DNA of 64,000 nt from Candidatus Gastranaerophilales bacterium. Its GTDB lineage: Bacteria; Cyanobacteriota; Vampirovibrionia; Gastranaerophilales; Gastranaerophilaceae. This document shows positions 1-7,809 of the stretch, in pieces. The stretch covers positions 235,710 to 299,709 of the forward strand of contig CANQRH010000001.1 in assembly GCA_947626225.1 (NCBI GenBank). Reading direction: 5' to 3'. Positions within the stretch are counted from its first letter, which is position 1, and each line of letters opens with the position of its first letter. Position numbers and translations under genes: made by a program. Under the pieces are notes generated by a model. The model ran no database searches. It had not been told where the DNA came from and worked only from the letters and a program-made list of their open reading frames with translations.

Positions 1-39
1 GACAACCGTAGACCCGTTTAACGCGAACGAGCAAGACAT

Positions 40-242
40 AACTTAATAACTATTAACTTACTAACTTTTACACTAACAAGTTATTGTTCACTCCGTGACA
101 GTCGGATTCTTTTAATTCCGTTCACGAAGTGAACCGTAACGAACTTAGTAACTGTTAACTTAATAACTTACTAACTTCTTTATTCCGTGCGAAGCACCGA
201 TAAGAACTTAGTAACTACTAACTTAATAACTTAGTAACTTCT
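40..242. repeat. Intergenic TAACTTA-rich repeat, copy 1
   Basis: The stretch is built of near-heptameric units (TAACTTA, TTAGTAACT, TTACTAACT) broken by small palindromes: GTTCACGAAGTGAAC near 120 and CCGTGCGAAGCACCG near 185. The same arrangement occurs in reverse complement at about 7,408-7,556, including the GGTGCTTCGCAC hairpin followed by an ATTAAGTTA-type run. It lies just beyond the stop codon of the pilin-like gene. Its function is not visible; it is probably a dispersed intergenic repeat of this genome. Confidence 0.7.
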
Positions 243-1979
243 TCAATGTACAGATTTCTGCTCTAAAGTATCGAGCCGCTGATTTATTCGTTTTTGTTCC
301 GCTTGAACCTGTTTAAGGGTTTGGGTTAGTTCGGAAACTTTGCGGTCAAGTTCTTTTACGGCATTGACTAATGTATAGATGATGTCATCTATACGGATGG
401 TTAAGAACCCGTCAGAGCCTTTTTTGACGGCATCGGGAAGGATTTTTTGTAGTTCTTGTGCGATGACGCCGACTCTGGGTTCTTTGTTTTCATCTTTTTT
501 GAAGGTGAAGTCGTAGATTTTCATCTTTTTGATTGCGTCTAATCCGTTTTTATTTTCACCTTTAATATATTTCAGTCGTTTGTCTGATGTGACTTTTGTG
601 CCGTTTACGGTGAGTGTTCCGGGTATTTTTACATTATGCTGGTCACAACCTAAAACAAAATCATAGTCATTTGCTGCTTGCGCTTTATAACCAATCGCAA
701 CAGAACGCTTACCGTGTGCTACTCCGGAATAGGGGAGAGGTGTATTCCCATCAGGCATATATACAGCAGAATCATTTGTACATATTACAATAGAAGATTC
801 CCCTGTAGCATGTGCATAATTACCTAATGCCAGTGAATATTTGCCCGAAGATAAAGAACGATATCCTATTGCTGTAGAATACGAACCGCTTGCAGTGGTT
901 GAATTGTCTTGTCTGCCAAAATACTCAATACCTATTGCCACAGCGCCGATAGCGGATGCTTTTGAACCCATACCCATTGCCAGAGTATTACTGGAAGCTT
1001 CGTTTTCCATACCTATCGCCATAGCAAAGTTGCCTACTGCTGTATTTTTGTAACCAAATGCATAGCACTTAGCATCACCATTATAATTTCCATTTACGGT
1101 ATTTTCATGTCCCAAAGCCATTTCATTAGATCCGTTTAATTTATTACTCGCTCCAACTGCATAACCTGATTTACCATCAGCTACATTTCTTGCACCAAAT
1201 ATATAATAAGATCCGGAATTATTTGTATTACTGCCACCTATTATATAACCGCTACACCCACTCTGTTTTGTAGTGTTATTGCTTCCAAATATATATGCAT
1301 TATTTCCTGCAGTATTCCAAGTTCCAATTGCTACTCCAGAATAATTAAGCGTGGTATTATAACTTCCAATCGCAATAGAACTCGAATTATTCACTGAATT
1401 ATTATAGCCGAGTATTATAGAACTAGAGGTATAATTATCCACCCCCAAGGCATTACTAAAACCGATAGATACACCGCCTGTTTTTCGAGAATCTGCAGTT
1501 GTATCTCCGAGTATAATACCTTTTTGGGAAAGGCGCATATCTAAATGTCCGAACTGACCGTTAGAATTCTTAAACAAAATATCGTCTTTATCATCTTTCC
1601 CCTTATTCAAAATCAGCATCGCATCGCCGTCATCTTCTTCGGCTGCGGTTTGACCTATCATGTTTCTTGATGCCTGAGAATAAGCATCAGTATCAGAACC
1701 TTCAACCCATTTCCAGGGATTGTTATCTTCCTGCGGTGCGGCAGCTTCCCCCGCTTTCAATGCCTGATCGGCTTTTATCCTCGTTGTAATGATTGGCGCC
1801 ATCGCAGCCAAAACTATACTCATTATGAGCATGACTACCATCATCTCCGCTAAGCTGAATGCGGTGAGCTTAGACCTTCCGCCCCTTTCCGTCAGTAAAT
1901 ATTTACCTGCATTTGTGATTGAATAATCTGAAACAATTGCTTTGCCGTAAATTTTATCCTTATCTATCTTATTTAGCAT
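243..1979 (-). CDS. Prepilin-type N-terminus / YadA-like head repeats / peptidase S74 chaperone fusion protein
   Basis: This is a large surface protein in three parts. Near residue 40-65 there is a class III prepilin signal: a basic stretch (GGRSKL), then A|FSLAEMMVVMLIMSIVLAAM with the conserved Glu at +5. Residues about 165-450 hold some fourteen degenerate YadA-head-type repeats of the form AIGxxNxAxG. The C-terminus carries an S74 intramolecular chaperone with the motif TSDKRLK (Ser near residue 465), GVIAQELQ and a final coiled coil (KVSELTQTLKQVQAEQKR). In known S74 families (tailspikes, endosialidases) the Ser/Lys pair cleaves the chaperone off after trimerisation. I chose the second Met (MLNKIDK) because GGGAG lies 7 nt upstream; a longer start at 1991 is possible. 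The gene stands alone, divergent from an XRE regulator. A trimeric, self-processed pilus tip or surface adhesin is an inference. Confidence 0.85.
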   Translation of the reverse strand: MLNKIDKDKIYGKAIVSDYSITNAGKYLLTERGGRSKLTAFSLAEMMVVMLIMSIVLAAMAPIITTRIKADQALKAGEAAAPQEDNNPWKWVEGSDTDAYSQASRNMIGQTAAEEDDGDAMLILNKGKDDKDDILFKNSNGQFGHLDMRLSQKGIILGDTTADSRKTGGVSIGFSNALGVDNYTSSSIILGYNNSVNNSSSIAIGSYNTTLNYSGVAIGTWNTAGNNAYIFGSNNTTKQSGCSGYIIGGSNTNNSGSYYIFGARNVADGKSGYAVGASNKLNGSNEMALGHENTVNGNYNGDAKCYAFGYKNTAVGNFAMAIGMENEASSNTLAMGMGSKASAIGAVAIGIEYFGRQDNSTTASGSYSTAIGYRSLSSGKYSLALGNYAHATGESSIVICTNDSAVYMPDGNTPLPYSGVAHGKRSVAIGYKAQAANDYDFVLGCDQHNVKIPGTLTVNGTKVTSDKRLKYIKGENKNGLDAIKKMKIYDFTFKKDENKEPRVGVIAQELQKILPDAVKKGSDGFLTIRIDDIIYTLVNAVKELDRKVSELTQTLKQVQAEQKRINQRLDTLEQKSVH

Positions 1980-2104
1980 AATATCTCCCATTTATTTTAC
2001 CTTTAATATAGAAATTGTAAATTATATTTCTATTTTTGTCAATAAATTTTACCTTATATTTCGTTTTATTGTTTAAAAGTTATTTTTATATTGAGGTTCA
2101 AGTT

Positions 2105-2416
2105 ATGAATTTAAAATATTGTTTTGCCACAAACTTAAAAAAAATAAGGAAACAAAGAGGTCTTACTCAGGAAGATCTCGCGGAAATGGTAAATGTTGCC
2201 CCAAGACATATCTCTTTTATTGAAACAGCAAGGAGCTTCCCTTCATGCGATTTGATAGAAAGGCTCTCCTCGGCATTAAATGCAAGTTATATTTCCTTTT
2301 TTGAAGATGACGGTAATATTTCAAGGCTTGAATTACTTGAAAATATCAGCAAAATCACGGAAAAATTGGATGAACAACGGCTGAGATTTGTTTATAAACT
2401 TGTTTCTAATGTATAA
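2105..2416 (+). CDS. XRE-family helix-turn-helix regulator
   Basis: The 103-residue protein has an N-terminal HTH_3 domain: NLKKIRKQRGLTQEDLAEMVNV, then a recognition-helix region APRHISFIETARSFPS and a LIERLSSALNA closing helix. The family binds DNA as dimers and usually represses. The C-terminal third (LLENISKITEKLDEQ) looks helical and may dimerise. The ATG at 2105 is preferred because GAGG precedes it by about 9 nt; an in-frame start further upstream lacks this. It is divergent from the pilin-like surface protein, which may be its target (inference). Confidence 0.85.
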   Translation: MNLKYCFATNLKKIRKQRGLTQEDLAEMVNVAPRHISFIETARSFPSCDLIERLSSALNASYISFFEDDGNISRLELLENISKITEKLDEQRLRFVYKLVSNV

Positions 2417-2421
2417 AAAAA

Positions 2422-2452
2422 AATAACCTGCCGTAAGCAGGTTATTTTTTTG
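2422..2452. terminator. Bidirectional intrinsic terminator
   Basis: The stem AATAACCTGC / GCAGGTTATT with loop CGTAA is flanked by A and T runs. It lies between the convergent XRE gene and rpsR and can serve both strands. Confidence 0.9.
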
Positions 2453-2465
2453 GTTGTCAGTTTGA

Positions 2466-2699
2466 TTAATCAAAAACGTAATCAATGATTGCCGCTTCTC
2501 TTGCACGTTTAATTGCAGTTGCAATCATTCTTTGATGTTTTGCACAGTTGCCGGTAATTCTTCTCGGAATTATTTTCCCTGCTTCCGTGAGGTATCTTTT
2601 CAATTTTGCCGCATCTTTGTAGTCGATTGATTCAACTTTATCAGCACAAAGACTGCAGTTTTTACGTTTTTTCTTTTCTTCTAAACTTGGTTTTGCCAT
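2466..2699 (-). CDS. rpsR: 30S ribosomal protein S18
   Basis: The 77-residue protein has the S18 signature: a Lys-rich N-terminus with CSLC, then [24 protein letters not shown] and [19 protein letters not shown]18 binds S6 on the platform of the small subunit. It is the last gene of the conserved rpsF-ssb-rpsR operon on the minus strand. The two Cys pairs characteristic of zinc-binding S18 are only partly present (CSLC). Confidence 0.97.
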   Translation of the reverse strand: MAKPSLEEKKKRKNCSLCADKVESIDYKDAAKLKRYLTEAGKIIPRRITGNCAKHQRMIATAIKRAREAAIIDYVFD

Positions 2700-2740
2700 T
2701 TTTTCGTTAGCCTTTCTAGCCTTTTTGTTTTACTGTACCG

Positions 2741-3130
2741 CTAAAACGGGATTTCATCCTCGTTTATAAGTTCGTTAACCGATTCATCGGATTCAAATTT
2801 TACGATTTCTTCGGTTGAATGTTCAACGTTTGAAACTCCGCTGAGTTTTTCAACCGTGTTTGCTTCAATTTCATAAATACGTTTTTCCGAACCGTCATCG
2901 GTTTTTACCGTTGCCGTTTGAAGTCTGCCTTCAACAAGCACTCTTTCGTTTTTGTTAAGCGAAGACACTACTTCATCAAGAGCGTTTCTTCTTGAAACAA
3001 CTCTGATTAAAGATTCGTCTCTTTCGCCGATATTAAGAACAAATGCAGAAACCGCAATATTGTTTTGTGTAAAACGTTTTTCCGGTGCTCTGTATACTGT
3101 TCCCGTTACCGTTGCTTTTGCTAAACTCAT
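2741..3130 (-). CDS. ssb: Single-stranded DNA-binding protein
   Basis: At 129 residues the protein has an N-terminal OB fold (LAKATVTGTVYRAPEKRFTQNNIAVSAF, then ERVLVEGRL) and the acidic C-terminal tail ending EDEIPF that docks DnaG, PriA, RecO and other partners. It is somewhat shorter than E. coli SSB, with a reduced linker. It sits between rpsF and rpsR, the classic arrangement, only 3 nt from the rpsF stop, so co-translation is likely. Confidence 0.96.
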   Translation of the reverse strand: MSLAKATVTGTVYRAPEKRFTQNNIAVSAFVLNIGERDESLIRVVSRRNALDEVVSSLNKNERVLVEGRLQTATVKTDDGSEKRIYEIEANTVEKLSGVSNVEHSTEEIVKFESDESVNELINEDEIPF

Positions 3131-3133
3131 GTT

Positions 3134-3430
3134 TTATACTCCCGCTTTAGAAACTTCCAAAAACATAGTTCTTAAAATGTTGTCGCTCAATCTCAACTGA
3201 CGTCTGAATTCGGCAACTTTGTCTTCGGGAAGACTCAAAACACTTGTTACAAAATATCCGTCTCTGAAATTTTGGATTTCATAAGCAAGTTTTTTTCTTC
3301 CTGTTTTGTCCGTAGATTCAACTTTTCCGCCAAAGTCGGAAATTACTTTGCCGAAAGATTCCAAAGCCTTATCTACTTCGTCTGCATCTAAATTGGGTTT
3401 AAATACAGTCAATAATTCGTAAGTTTTCAT
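3134..3430 (-). CDS. rpsF: 30S ribosomal protein S6
   Basis: The 98-residue protein begins MKTYELLTVFKPNLDADEV and continues with GGKVESTDKTGRKKLAYEI, the S6 ferredoxin-like fold. It pairs with S18 in the 30S platform. First gene of rpsF-ssb-rpsR; an AGGAG-like site lies just upstream of the ATG. Confidence 0.97.
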   Translation of the reverse strand: MKTYELLTVFKPNLDADEVDKALESFGKVISDFGGKVESTDKTGRKKLAYEIQNFRDGYFVTSVLSLPEDKVAEFRRQLRLSDNILRTMFLEVSKAGV

Positions 3431-3486
3431 TTAAAATTTCTCCTATTCCAGTGTATGGACTTATATTATCATGGAAATATTTTTTT

Positions 3487-4320
3487 TTACAATACGTACT
3501 CGCCAAAAAATAAATAATCCGCCGAACCGATAAGAAAAATATCCTGATCGGGATTTGCCTGACAGCCTTGCCATTCAACAAATACGGCTCCGCCCAAAAG
3601 GTTAACTTTAACTTTATGTTCTGTTAAGTTATTTAAAATACAAACTGCGGAGCTTGCACATGCTCCCGTTCCGCAGGCAAGAGTAATTCCGCATCCGCGT
3701 TCGAATACGCGCATATCAATTTCCATATCCGATTTTACTCTTACAAATTCAACATTGGTTTTTTCGGGAAAATATTCGTGCTTTTCGATTTCAGGCCCGT
3801 ATTTCAACGCCAAATCCATTGGATTGTCGTCTGTAATGATTACGCAATGAGGATTTCCCATGGAAATCGGGAATATTTCAAATTCTCTGTCGAGAACTTT
3901 TATTTTTCTTTCGCCGTAAAACGGAATTTTCTTATCTTCCAAAATCGGTTTTCCCATATTTACCTTTATAAGCCCGTTGTCTAAAAGCTCCGGTTTAATT
4001 ATGCCCGCAAGAGTTTGTACGCTGAAAGATTTTTCCCGAATGATTTTGTTGTCATAAACGTATTTGGCAAAGCATCTCATGCCGTTACCGCACATTTGAG
4101 CGGTAGTTCCGTCACAGTTGTAGAAATACCAGCCTATATCGGCATTTTTTCCATTGAGATTCGGAATAATCATTCCGTCCGCACCGACACCGAAATGACG
4201 GTCGCAAATCTTTTTTGCCAAATCATCCATTTTCATTGCGGTTTTTTCGTATTCATCGTAATCAATTATTACAAAATCGTTTCCGCACCCCTGCATTTTT
4301 GTTATTTTAATTCTTTTCAT
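3487..4320 (-). CDS. dapF: Diaminopimelate epimerase
   Basis: Converts LL- to meso-diaminopimelate for lysine and peptidoglycan, without a cofactor. The protein has 277 residues, the usual length. Visible motifs: QGCGNDFV at the N-terminus, GVGADG, the first catalytic Cys in AQMCGNGMRCFAKYV, GNPHCV, and the second catalytic Cys in ACGTGACAS. GAGG precedes the ATG. It lies upstream of rpsF on the same strand but about 57 nt away, so a shared transcript is possible, not certain. Confidence 0.97.
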   Translation of the reverse strand: MKRIKITKMQGCGNDFVIIDYDEYEKTAMKMDDLAKKICDRHFGVGADGMIIPNLNGKNADIGWYFYNCDGTTAQMCGNGMRCFAKYVYDNKIIREKSFSVQTLAGIIKPELLDNGLIKVNMGKPILEDKKIPFYGERKIKVLDREFEIFPISMGNPHCVIITDDNPMDLALKYGPEIEKHEYFPEKTNVEFVRVKSDMEIDMRVFERGCGITLACGTGACASSAVCILNNLTEHKVKVNLLGGAVFVEWQGCQANPDQDIFLIGSADYLFFGEYVL

Positions 4321-4416
4321 AAATTTATCCTCAAAAATATTATATTATAAAAATACTGACTGTCTGATGCGTAAAATTTCGGTTTTGTTTATTCTCTCAA
4401 AAAAGGAGGGAAAATT

Positions 4417-4722
4417 ATGTTTTTTAACGTTTTGAAAGCTAAAGATATTGTTGATTTAAAGGACAAAGAGTTTGACCGGGAAACTCTGCTTGAAAACAAC
4501 GAAAGCAGTTTAAATATAATTGCTTTAAAGAAAGGTGAAATTATTGATACTCACACATCAACCTGCGATGCGGGAGTTTATGTTCTTGACGGGGAAATAG
4601 AAATTCATTTTGATGCCGAAAAGTTCAAGGTGGAAAAGGGAGAATTACTGCTTTTCAAAAGAGATCAAGAACATAAAGTTGTTGCGGTAAAAGACAGCAA
4701 ATTTTTTGTTATAAAAATATAG
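4417..4722 (+). CDS. Small cupin-domain protein
   Basis: The 101-residue protein is a single cupin barrel: GEIIDTHTS, then AGVYVLDGEIEIHFDAEKFKVEKGELLLFKRDQEHKVVAVKDSKFFVIKI. The metal-binding histidines are fewer than in classical cupins (DTHTS and QEHKV remain). Substrate unknown; such proteins often sense or bind small ligands. AGGAGGG upstream of the ATG is a strong ribosome binding site. Convergent with the tRNA-Glu gene, whose 3' end is two bases past its stop. Confidence 0.8.
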   Translation: MFFNVLKAKDIVDLKDKEFDRETLLENNESSLNIIALKKGEIIDTHTSTCDAGVYVLDGEIEIHFDAEKFKVEKGELLLFKRDQEHKVVAVKDSKFFVIKI

Positions 4723-4723
4723 A

Positions 4724-4798
4724 TGGCGGCGGCAACGGGAGTTGAACCCGTGTCAACAGAATGAGAATCTGCTATCCTAACCGCTAGACGATGCCGCT
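4724..4798 (-). tRNA. tRNA-Glu (CTC)
   Basis: Reading the minus strand gives a full cloverleaf: D-arm GTCTAGCGGTTAGGAT, anticodon stem GCAGA/TCTGT with loop TTCTCAT (anticodon CTC), T-arm ACGGG-TTCAACT-CCCGT, acceptor GCGGCA/TGCCGC, G73 and an encoded CCA. The first acceptor pair reads A1-C72, a mismatch, where Glu tRNAs usually have G1-C72. Confidence 0.93.
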
Positions 4799-4841
4799 GA
4801 TTTTATTGTACAACAAAAAAATTAAAAGCAAGAAATAAAAA

Positions 4842-4866
4842 AAAAGCCGAATTTTCGGCTTTTTTT
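4842..4866. terminator. Intrinsic terminator after the holin-like gene
   Basis: The stem AAAAGCCGAA / TTCGGCTTTT with a 2-nt loop runs into Ts on both strands. On the minus strand it directly follows the stop codon of the 4-TM membrane protein and separates it from tRNA-Glu. Confidence 0.85.
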
Positions 4867-5212
4867 AATCTGCGTTGTTGATTGTAACCATATTGATAAT
4901 GAGACCGAGAAACGACAGAACGATAGAGCCTAAGAATGCACTCAAAAATCCGTCGACTTCAAATCCCGGAGCCAGATATCCCGCAAGCATGAATAACAGA
5001 GCGTTAATTACAAGCGTAAAAATTCCGAGAGTCAGAATGTTTATCGGCAGAGTTATAAATACGATGAGCGGTCTTACAAAGATATTTATAAGTGCCATAA
5101 TTACCGTAACAAGCATTGCACTCTGAAAACTTTCCACACCGATGCCCGGAACAAGCCATGCCGTGAACATAATGGCTAACGTAAACAAAATCCATCTTAG
5201 CAATAATATCAT
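4865..5212 (-). CDS. Phage holin family 4-like (YvlD-type) membrane protein
   Basis: The 115-residue protein has four hydrophobic segments: LLLRWILFTLAIMFTAWLV, AMLVTVIMALINIF, a long ITLPINILTLGIFTLVINALLFML, and FLSAFLGSIVLSFLGLIINMV. The pattern RPLIVFITLPINILTLGIFTLVIN is typical of PF04020 proteins. Despite the family name these are chromosomal housekeeping or envelope-stress proteins, and no phage genes are nearby. GGAAGGAA precedes the ATG. Function unknown. Confidence 0.85.
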   Translation of the reverse strand: MILLLRWILFTLAIMFTAWLVPGIGVESFQSAMLVTVIMALINIFVRPLIVFITLPINILTLGIFTLVINALLFMLAGYLAPGFEVDGFLSAFLGSIVLSFLGLIINMVTINNAD

Positions 5213-5338
5213 AAATTCCTTCCTTTCTTTTTTATTTTATGATTTTGCATTAAAATTTTCATTGCCGGAATGTATAATATATTGAAAAATTTTTATATTT
5301 AATAATATAATATAACCGACAGTAAAAAAGAGGTGCTT

Positions 5339-5680
5339 ATGAAAGAAAATATTTTAATTGTATTGGCATTGTTAATTTTGTTCGGAATGTTTTTACAGCC
5401 CAAAAGTAACAGATATGAAGTTATCAGCGGGCCGAGTATGTTAACGATTCTTGTAGATAAACAGACCGGTGAAACTTGGAGAAACTGTATTTGCGGTGAA
5501 AAATCAAATGTTCCCGGATGTTGGGAAAAAATGTTTACGGTAAATCCGGAATTATTTAATAAACCGCAAGGCGAAGCAAAAGCTATTAAGAAAATGATTG
5601 CACTTCAAAAGCAGCAGGAAAAAATGCAGGAAAAACTGCAGAAACAACAGCCTCCCGTTGCTCCGAAACCTGAAAAATAA
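5339..5680 (+). CDS. Small membrane-anchored hypothetical protein
   Basis: The 113-residue protein has one N-terminal transmembrane segment (ILIVLALLILFGMFL), a short globular part with ILVDKQTGETWRNCICG (resembling a short beta segment), two Cys before a third in PGCWEKM, and a C-terminal Gln/Lys coiled coil (KQQEKMQEKLQKQQ) ending in Pro-rich residues. GAGG lies 5 nt before ATG 5339; an upstream GTG is less likely. Not recognised. Confidence 0.7.
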   Translation: MKENILIVLALLILFGMFLQPKSNRYEVISGPSMLTILVDKQTGETWRNCICGEKSNVPGCWEKMFTVNPELFNKPQGEAKAIKKMIALQKQQEKMQEKLQKQQPPVAPKPEK

Positions 5681-5686
5681 AAAGTT

Positions 5687-6034
5687 TTATTTTTTATCGA
5701 GAACTTTTATGAGATGCCATCCAAACTGTGTAAATACAGGGTTGGAGACTTCTCCTACGGGTGTTGCGAAAGCGGCTCTTTCAAATTCTTTAACCATTTG
5801 TCCGCGTTCAAAGTAGCCTAAATCTCCGTTATTGGCTGCCGAGGGACAAATTGAATATGTTCTTGCGTAATATTCAAAATCTCCGCCGTCATTGATTGCT
5901 TTTTTAATCTGTTGTGCTTCCGCGGCGGTTTTTACGAGAATATGTTCGGCATGAACGCTGGTATATTCTTCCGCTTTGACTGCTCCCGTGAGGAAAAATA
6001 CCATTACAAGTAATTTACAAAAATTTTTTATCAT
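5687..6034 (-). CDS. Secreted parvulin-type peptidyl-prolyl isomerase
   Basis: The 115-residue protein has a signal peptide (KLLVMVFFLTGAVKA|EE) followed by one complete rotamase domain: HAEHILVKTAAEAQQI, FEYYARTYSICPSA, NGDLGYFERGQMVKEFE, FTQFGWHLIKVL. These are the PpiC/parvulin signatures. It probably helps fold exported proteins in the periplasm. It lacks the chaperone arms of SurA or PrsA. AAGGAT upstream of the ATG. Confidence 0.93.
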   Translation of the reverse strand: MIKNFCKLLVMVFFLTGAVKAEEYTSVHAEHILVKTAAEAQQIKKAINDGGDFEYYARTYSICPSAANNGDLGYFERGQMVKEFERAAFATPVGEVSNPVFTQFGWHLIKVLDKK

Positions 6035-6066
6035 AATTCTATCCTTAATTGTTTTTAAATTTTTAT

Positions 6067-6717
6067 CTATTGCTCTGCTGACTTAACTCTGTTTCTACCT
6101 TCATTTTTTGCTTTATAAAGTGCTTTGTCGGCATCTTCGAGCATTTTATCACAAATCTCGAATTCAATATTTGAACTTACTCCGATGCTCACGGTAATTT
6201 TTAATTCATGATTGTCATAAATATATTTATGGTTTTCAATTTTTTTTCTTAATCTTTCTAAAGGGACGGGAGCATTATTTGCGCTTGTTTCGGTTAAAAG
6301 TACGACAAATTCTTCTCCGCCGTACCTGAACAGGGTATCTGTCTGCCTAAAATTTTGTGCCATTAGATATGCGGTTTCTTTCAGAATGTAATCTCCGCAT
6401 AAGTGTCCGTACGTGTCGTTAACTTTTTTAAAGAAATCTATATCAATTATGGCGATGCTCAAATCATTTTTATATCGTTTGGCGCGTTTGAATTCTTTTT
6501 CAAATTCCGATTCAAAGTGCCTGCGGTTGTATAGTTTGGTCAGGGCATCGGTAACTGACAACTGCCGAGTTTTTGTATACATAAAGTTTATTTTTTTAAT
6601 AACTTCGGTTTTGTTCGCATCGGGGATATCAAAGCTTTGGATAATATCCTGAATATTGTTTTGTATTTCATCCAATAAATCGGAAGGGATTTCAAAATCC
6701 GTTAATTTGTTTTCCAT
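6067..6717 (-). CDS. GGDEF-domain diguanylate cyclase
   Basis: The 216-residue cytosolic protein joins a short N-terminal helical region (about 55 residues) to a full GGDEF domain: DALTKLYNRRHFE, IDIDFFKKVNDTYGH and active-site loop RYGGEEFVVLL. GGEEF is an active variant, so it should make c-di-GMP from GTP. No RxxD inhibitory site is clear upstream of the loop. No EAL partner is in the window. The ATG lacks a Shine-Dalgarno and has a TATTAT-like box about 7 nt upstream. Confidence 0.93.
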   Translation of the reverse strand: MENKLTDFEIPSDLLDEIQNNIQDIIQSFDIPDANKTEVIKKINFMYTKTRQLSVTDALTKLYNRRHFESEFEKEFKRAKRYKNDLSIAIIDIDFFKKVNDTYGHLCGDYILKETAYLMAQNFRQTDTLFRYGGEEFVVLLTETSANNAPVPLERLRKKIENHKYIYDNHELKITVSIGVSSNIEFEICDKMLEDADKALYKAKNEGRNRVKSAEQ

Positions 6718-6739
6718 AATCTAAATAATAACAAAAATC

Positions 6740-6768
6740 TTGTATTCAATCCATTTTTTTGTTAAGAT
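6740..6768 (+). promoter_or_regulatory. Promoter of HD protein, leaderless-type
   Basis: The -35 TTGTAT (6740-6745), a 17-nt spacer and -10 TAAGAT (6763-6768) lie 8 nt from the ATG at 6777. There is no Shine-Dalgarno, so the mRNA probably starts at or next to the ATG. Confidence 0.6.
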
Positions 6769-6776
6769 TAATCGTA

Positions 6777-7364
6777 ATGATTAAACAGACGGCAACAGAG
6801 CTGCTTAACAAATTTTCAAAAAGTACATCTCATCCGAATGAAGTGCGCCGTCTTTCCGTGATGATTTTTGACGAAGTCAGCGAAAAGATAAAGGAAATGC
6901 CTTCAAGGTATCGTCTTTTGCTTGAGGCGGGTGCGCTTTTGCATGATATCGGGTATTATATAGATTCAAAAGGTCATAACAAACACAGTATGAAAATGGT
7001 GCTTGAGAACGGACTGGAAGGATTTACGCATGATGAGGAAAAAATTATTGCCTGTATTTGCCGATACCACAGAGGCGGACTTCCCGATAAAGAGGAGCAT
7101 GAAATTTATAATACTTTAGACAAAAAGGAAAGGAAGGCAGTTAAACGTCTTGCCGGAATTTTAAAAATTTCTGACGGTCTTGACAGAGGGCATTTAAATT
7201 TAATAAAAAAAATTCATTTAAACTATGACAAAGAGAATAATATAGCGGAATTTATTCTCACACCTAACACTCCGGAATTCCGTCCCGATATATCATCTGC
7301 AGTAAGAAAACGGGATTTGTTTGAAATCGGTTTTAAATGCCAGTGTGTGCTGAAGTTTGAATAA
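6777..7364 (+). CDS. Stand-alone HD domain of the Ppx/GppA C-terminal type
   Basis: The 195-residue protein matches the C-terminal HD domain of exopolyphosphatase/guanosine pentaphosphatase: LLEAGALLHDIGYYIDSKGHNKHSMKMV (HD metal motif), ACICRYHRGGLPDKEE, KRLAGILKISDGLDRGH. The N-terminal ASKHA phosphatase domains are absent, so polyphosphate hydrolysis is unlikely; a nucleotide phosphohydrolase role is possible. Start chosen at ATG 6777, just after the promoter. Confidence 0.8.
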   Translation: MIKQTATELLNKFSKSTSHPNEVRRLSVMIFDEVSEKIKEMPSRYRLLLEAGALLHDIGYYIDSKGHNKHSMKMVLENGLEGFTHDEEKIIACICRYHRGGLPDKEEHEIYNTLDKKERKAVKRLAGILKISDGLDRGHLNLIKKIHLNYDKENNIAEFILTPNTPEFRPDISSAVRKRDLFEIGFKCQCVLKFE

Positions 7365-7407
7365 TTATTGTCATTTCGGGTTAAAAAGTATATTGCTTTT
7401 TGTTTAA

Positions 7408-7556
7408 TATATGGGAAGTTAATAGGTTATTAAGTTACTAGGTTAATAAGTTATTAGGTTCTTATCGGTGCTTCGCACGGGAATGAAAAGTTAATAGAAG
7501 TTAATAGGTTATTAAGTTATTAAGTTATTAGGTTCGTTACGGTGCTTCGCACGGGA
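7408..7556. repeat. Intergenic TAACTTA-rich repeat, copy 2 (inverted)
   Basis: Runs of GTTAATAGGTTATTAAGTTA are followed twice by GGTGCTTCGCACGGG (about 7,466 and 7,540). In reverse complement this matches the left-edge repeat at 40-242, including the TCTTATCGGTGCTTCGCAC junction. No coding potential. Confidence 0.7.
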
Positions 7557-7576
7557 AAACAAACCACAAACCTTTA

Positions 7577-7697
7577 CCGTTGATATTTTTCATTAATCAA
7601 CGGAGAGGGGGAAAAATCTCATTCAACTTAAGCTCCGCGTAAGCGAGCGGATTAACATATCATCCCTCTCCTGTTAAAGGGTGGCAGGAGGTTTTTT
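7577..7697 (+). promoter_or_regulatory. Structured leader / candidate attenuator upstream of the small protein-hom-thrC cluster
   Basis: Several helices are visible. CCGTTGAT (7577-7584) pairs with ATCAACGG (7596-7603). GGAGAGGG (7602-7609) can pair with CCCTCTCC (7664-7671), enclosing a GCTC/GAGC hairpin. CTCCTG (7668-7673) can instead pair with CAGGAG (7685-7690), which is followed by GTTTTTT and looks like a terminator. The last two pairings share bases and exclude each other, as in attenuators or riboswitches. No known riboswitch class was recognised, and the next gene is 145 nt downstream. Confidence 0.35.
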
Positions 7698-7809
7698 ACA
7701 GCTTATGCAGCACTTAGTTACTAACATTGTAAAATTTTTGTTACATTTAGCCAAAAATTGTAACATTTCTTTATGAAATTTACTTTATATATATAAGGGA
7801 AAACGGAGT

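Noticed and set aside
841..1053. Plus-strand ORF inside the YadA-repeat gene
   Set aside because: Antisense shadow of the periodic repeats; no ribosome site.
4865..5212. Phage holin, hence a prophage
   Set aside because: The family name is historical; no lysis, capsid, integrase or att sites are near, and neighbours are housekeeping genes.
7408..7556. Insertion sequence end
   Set aside because: No reading frame, no defined terminal repeats and no target duplication; only AT-rich short repeats.
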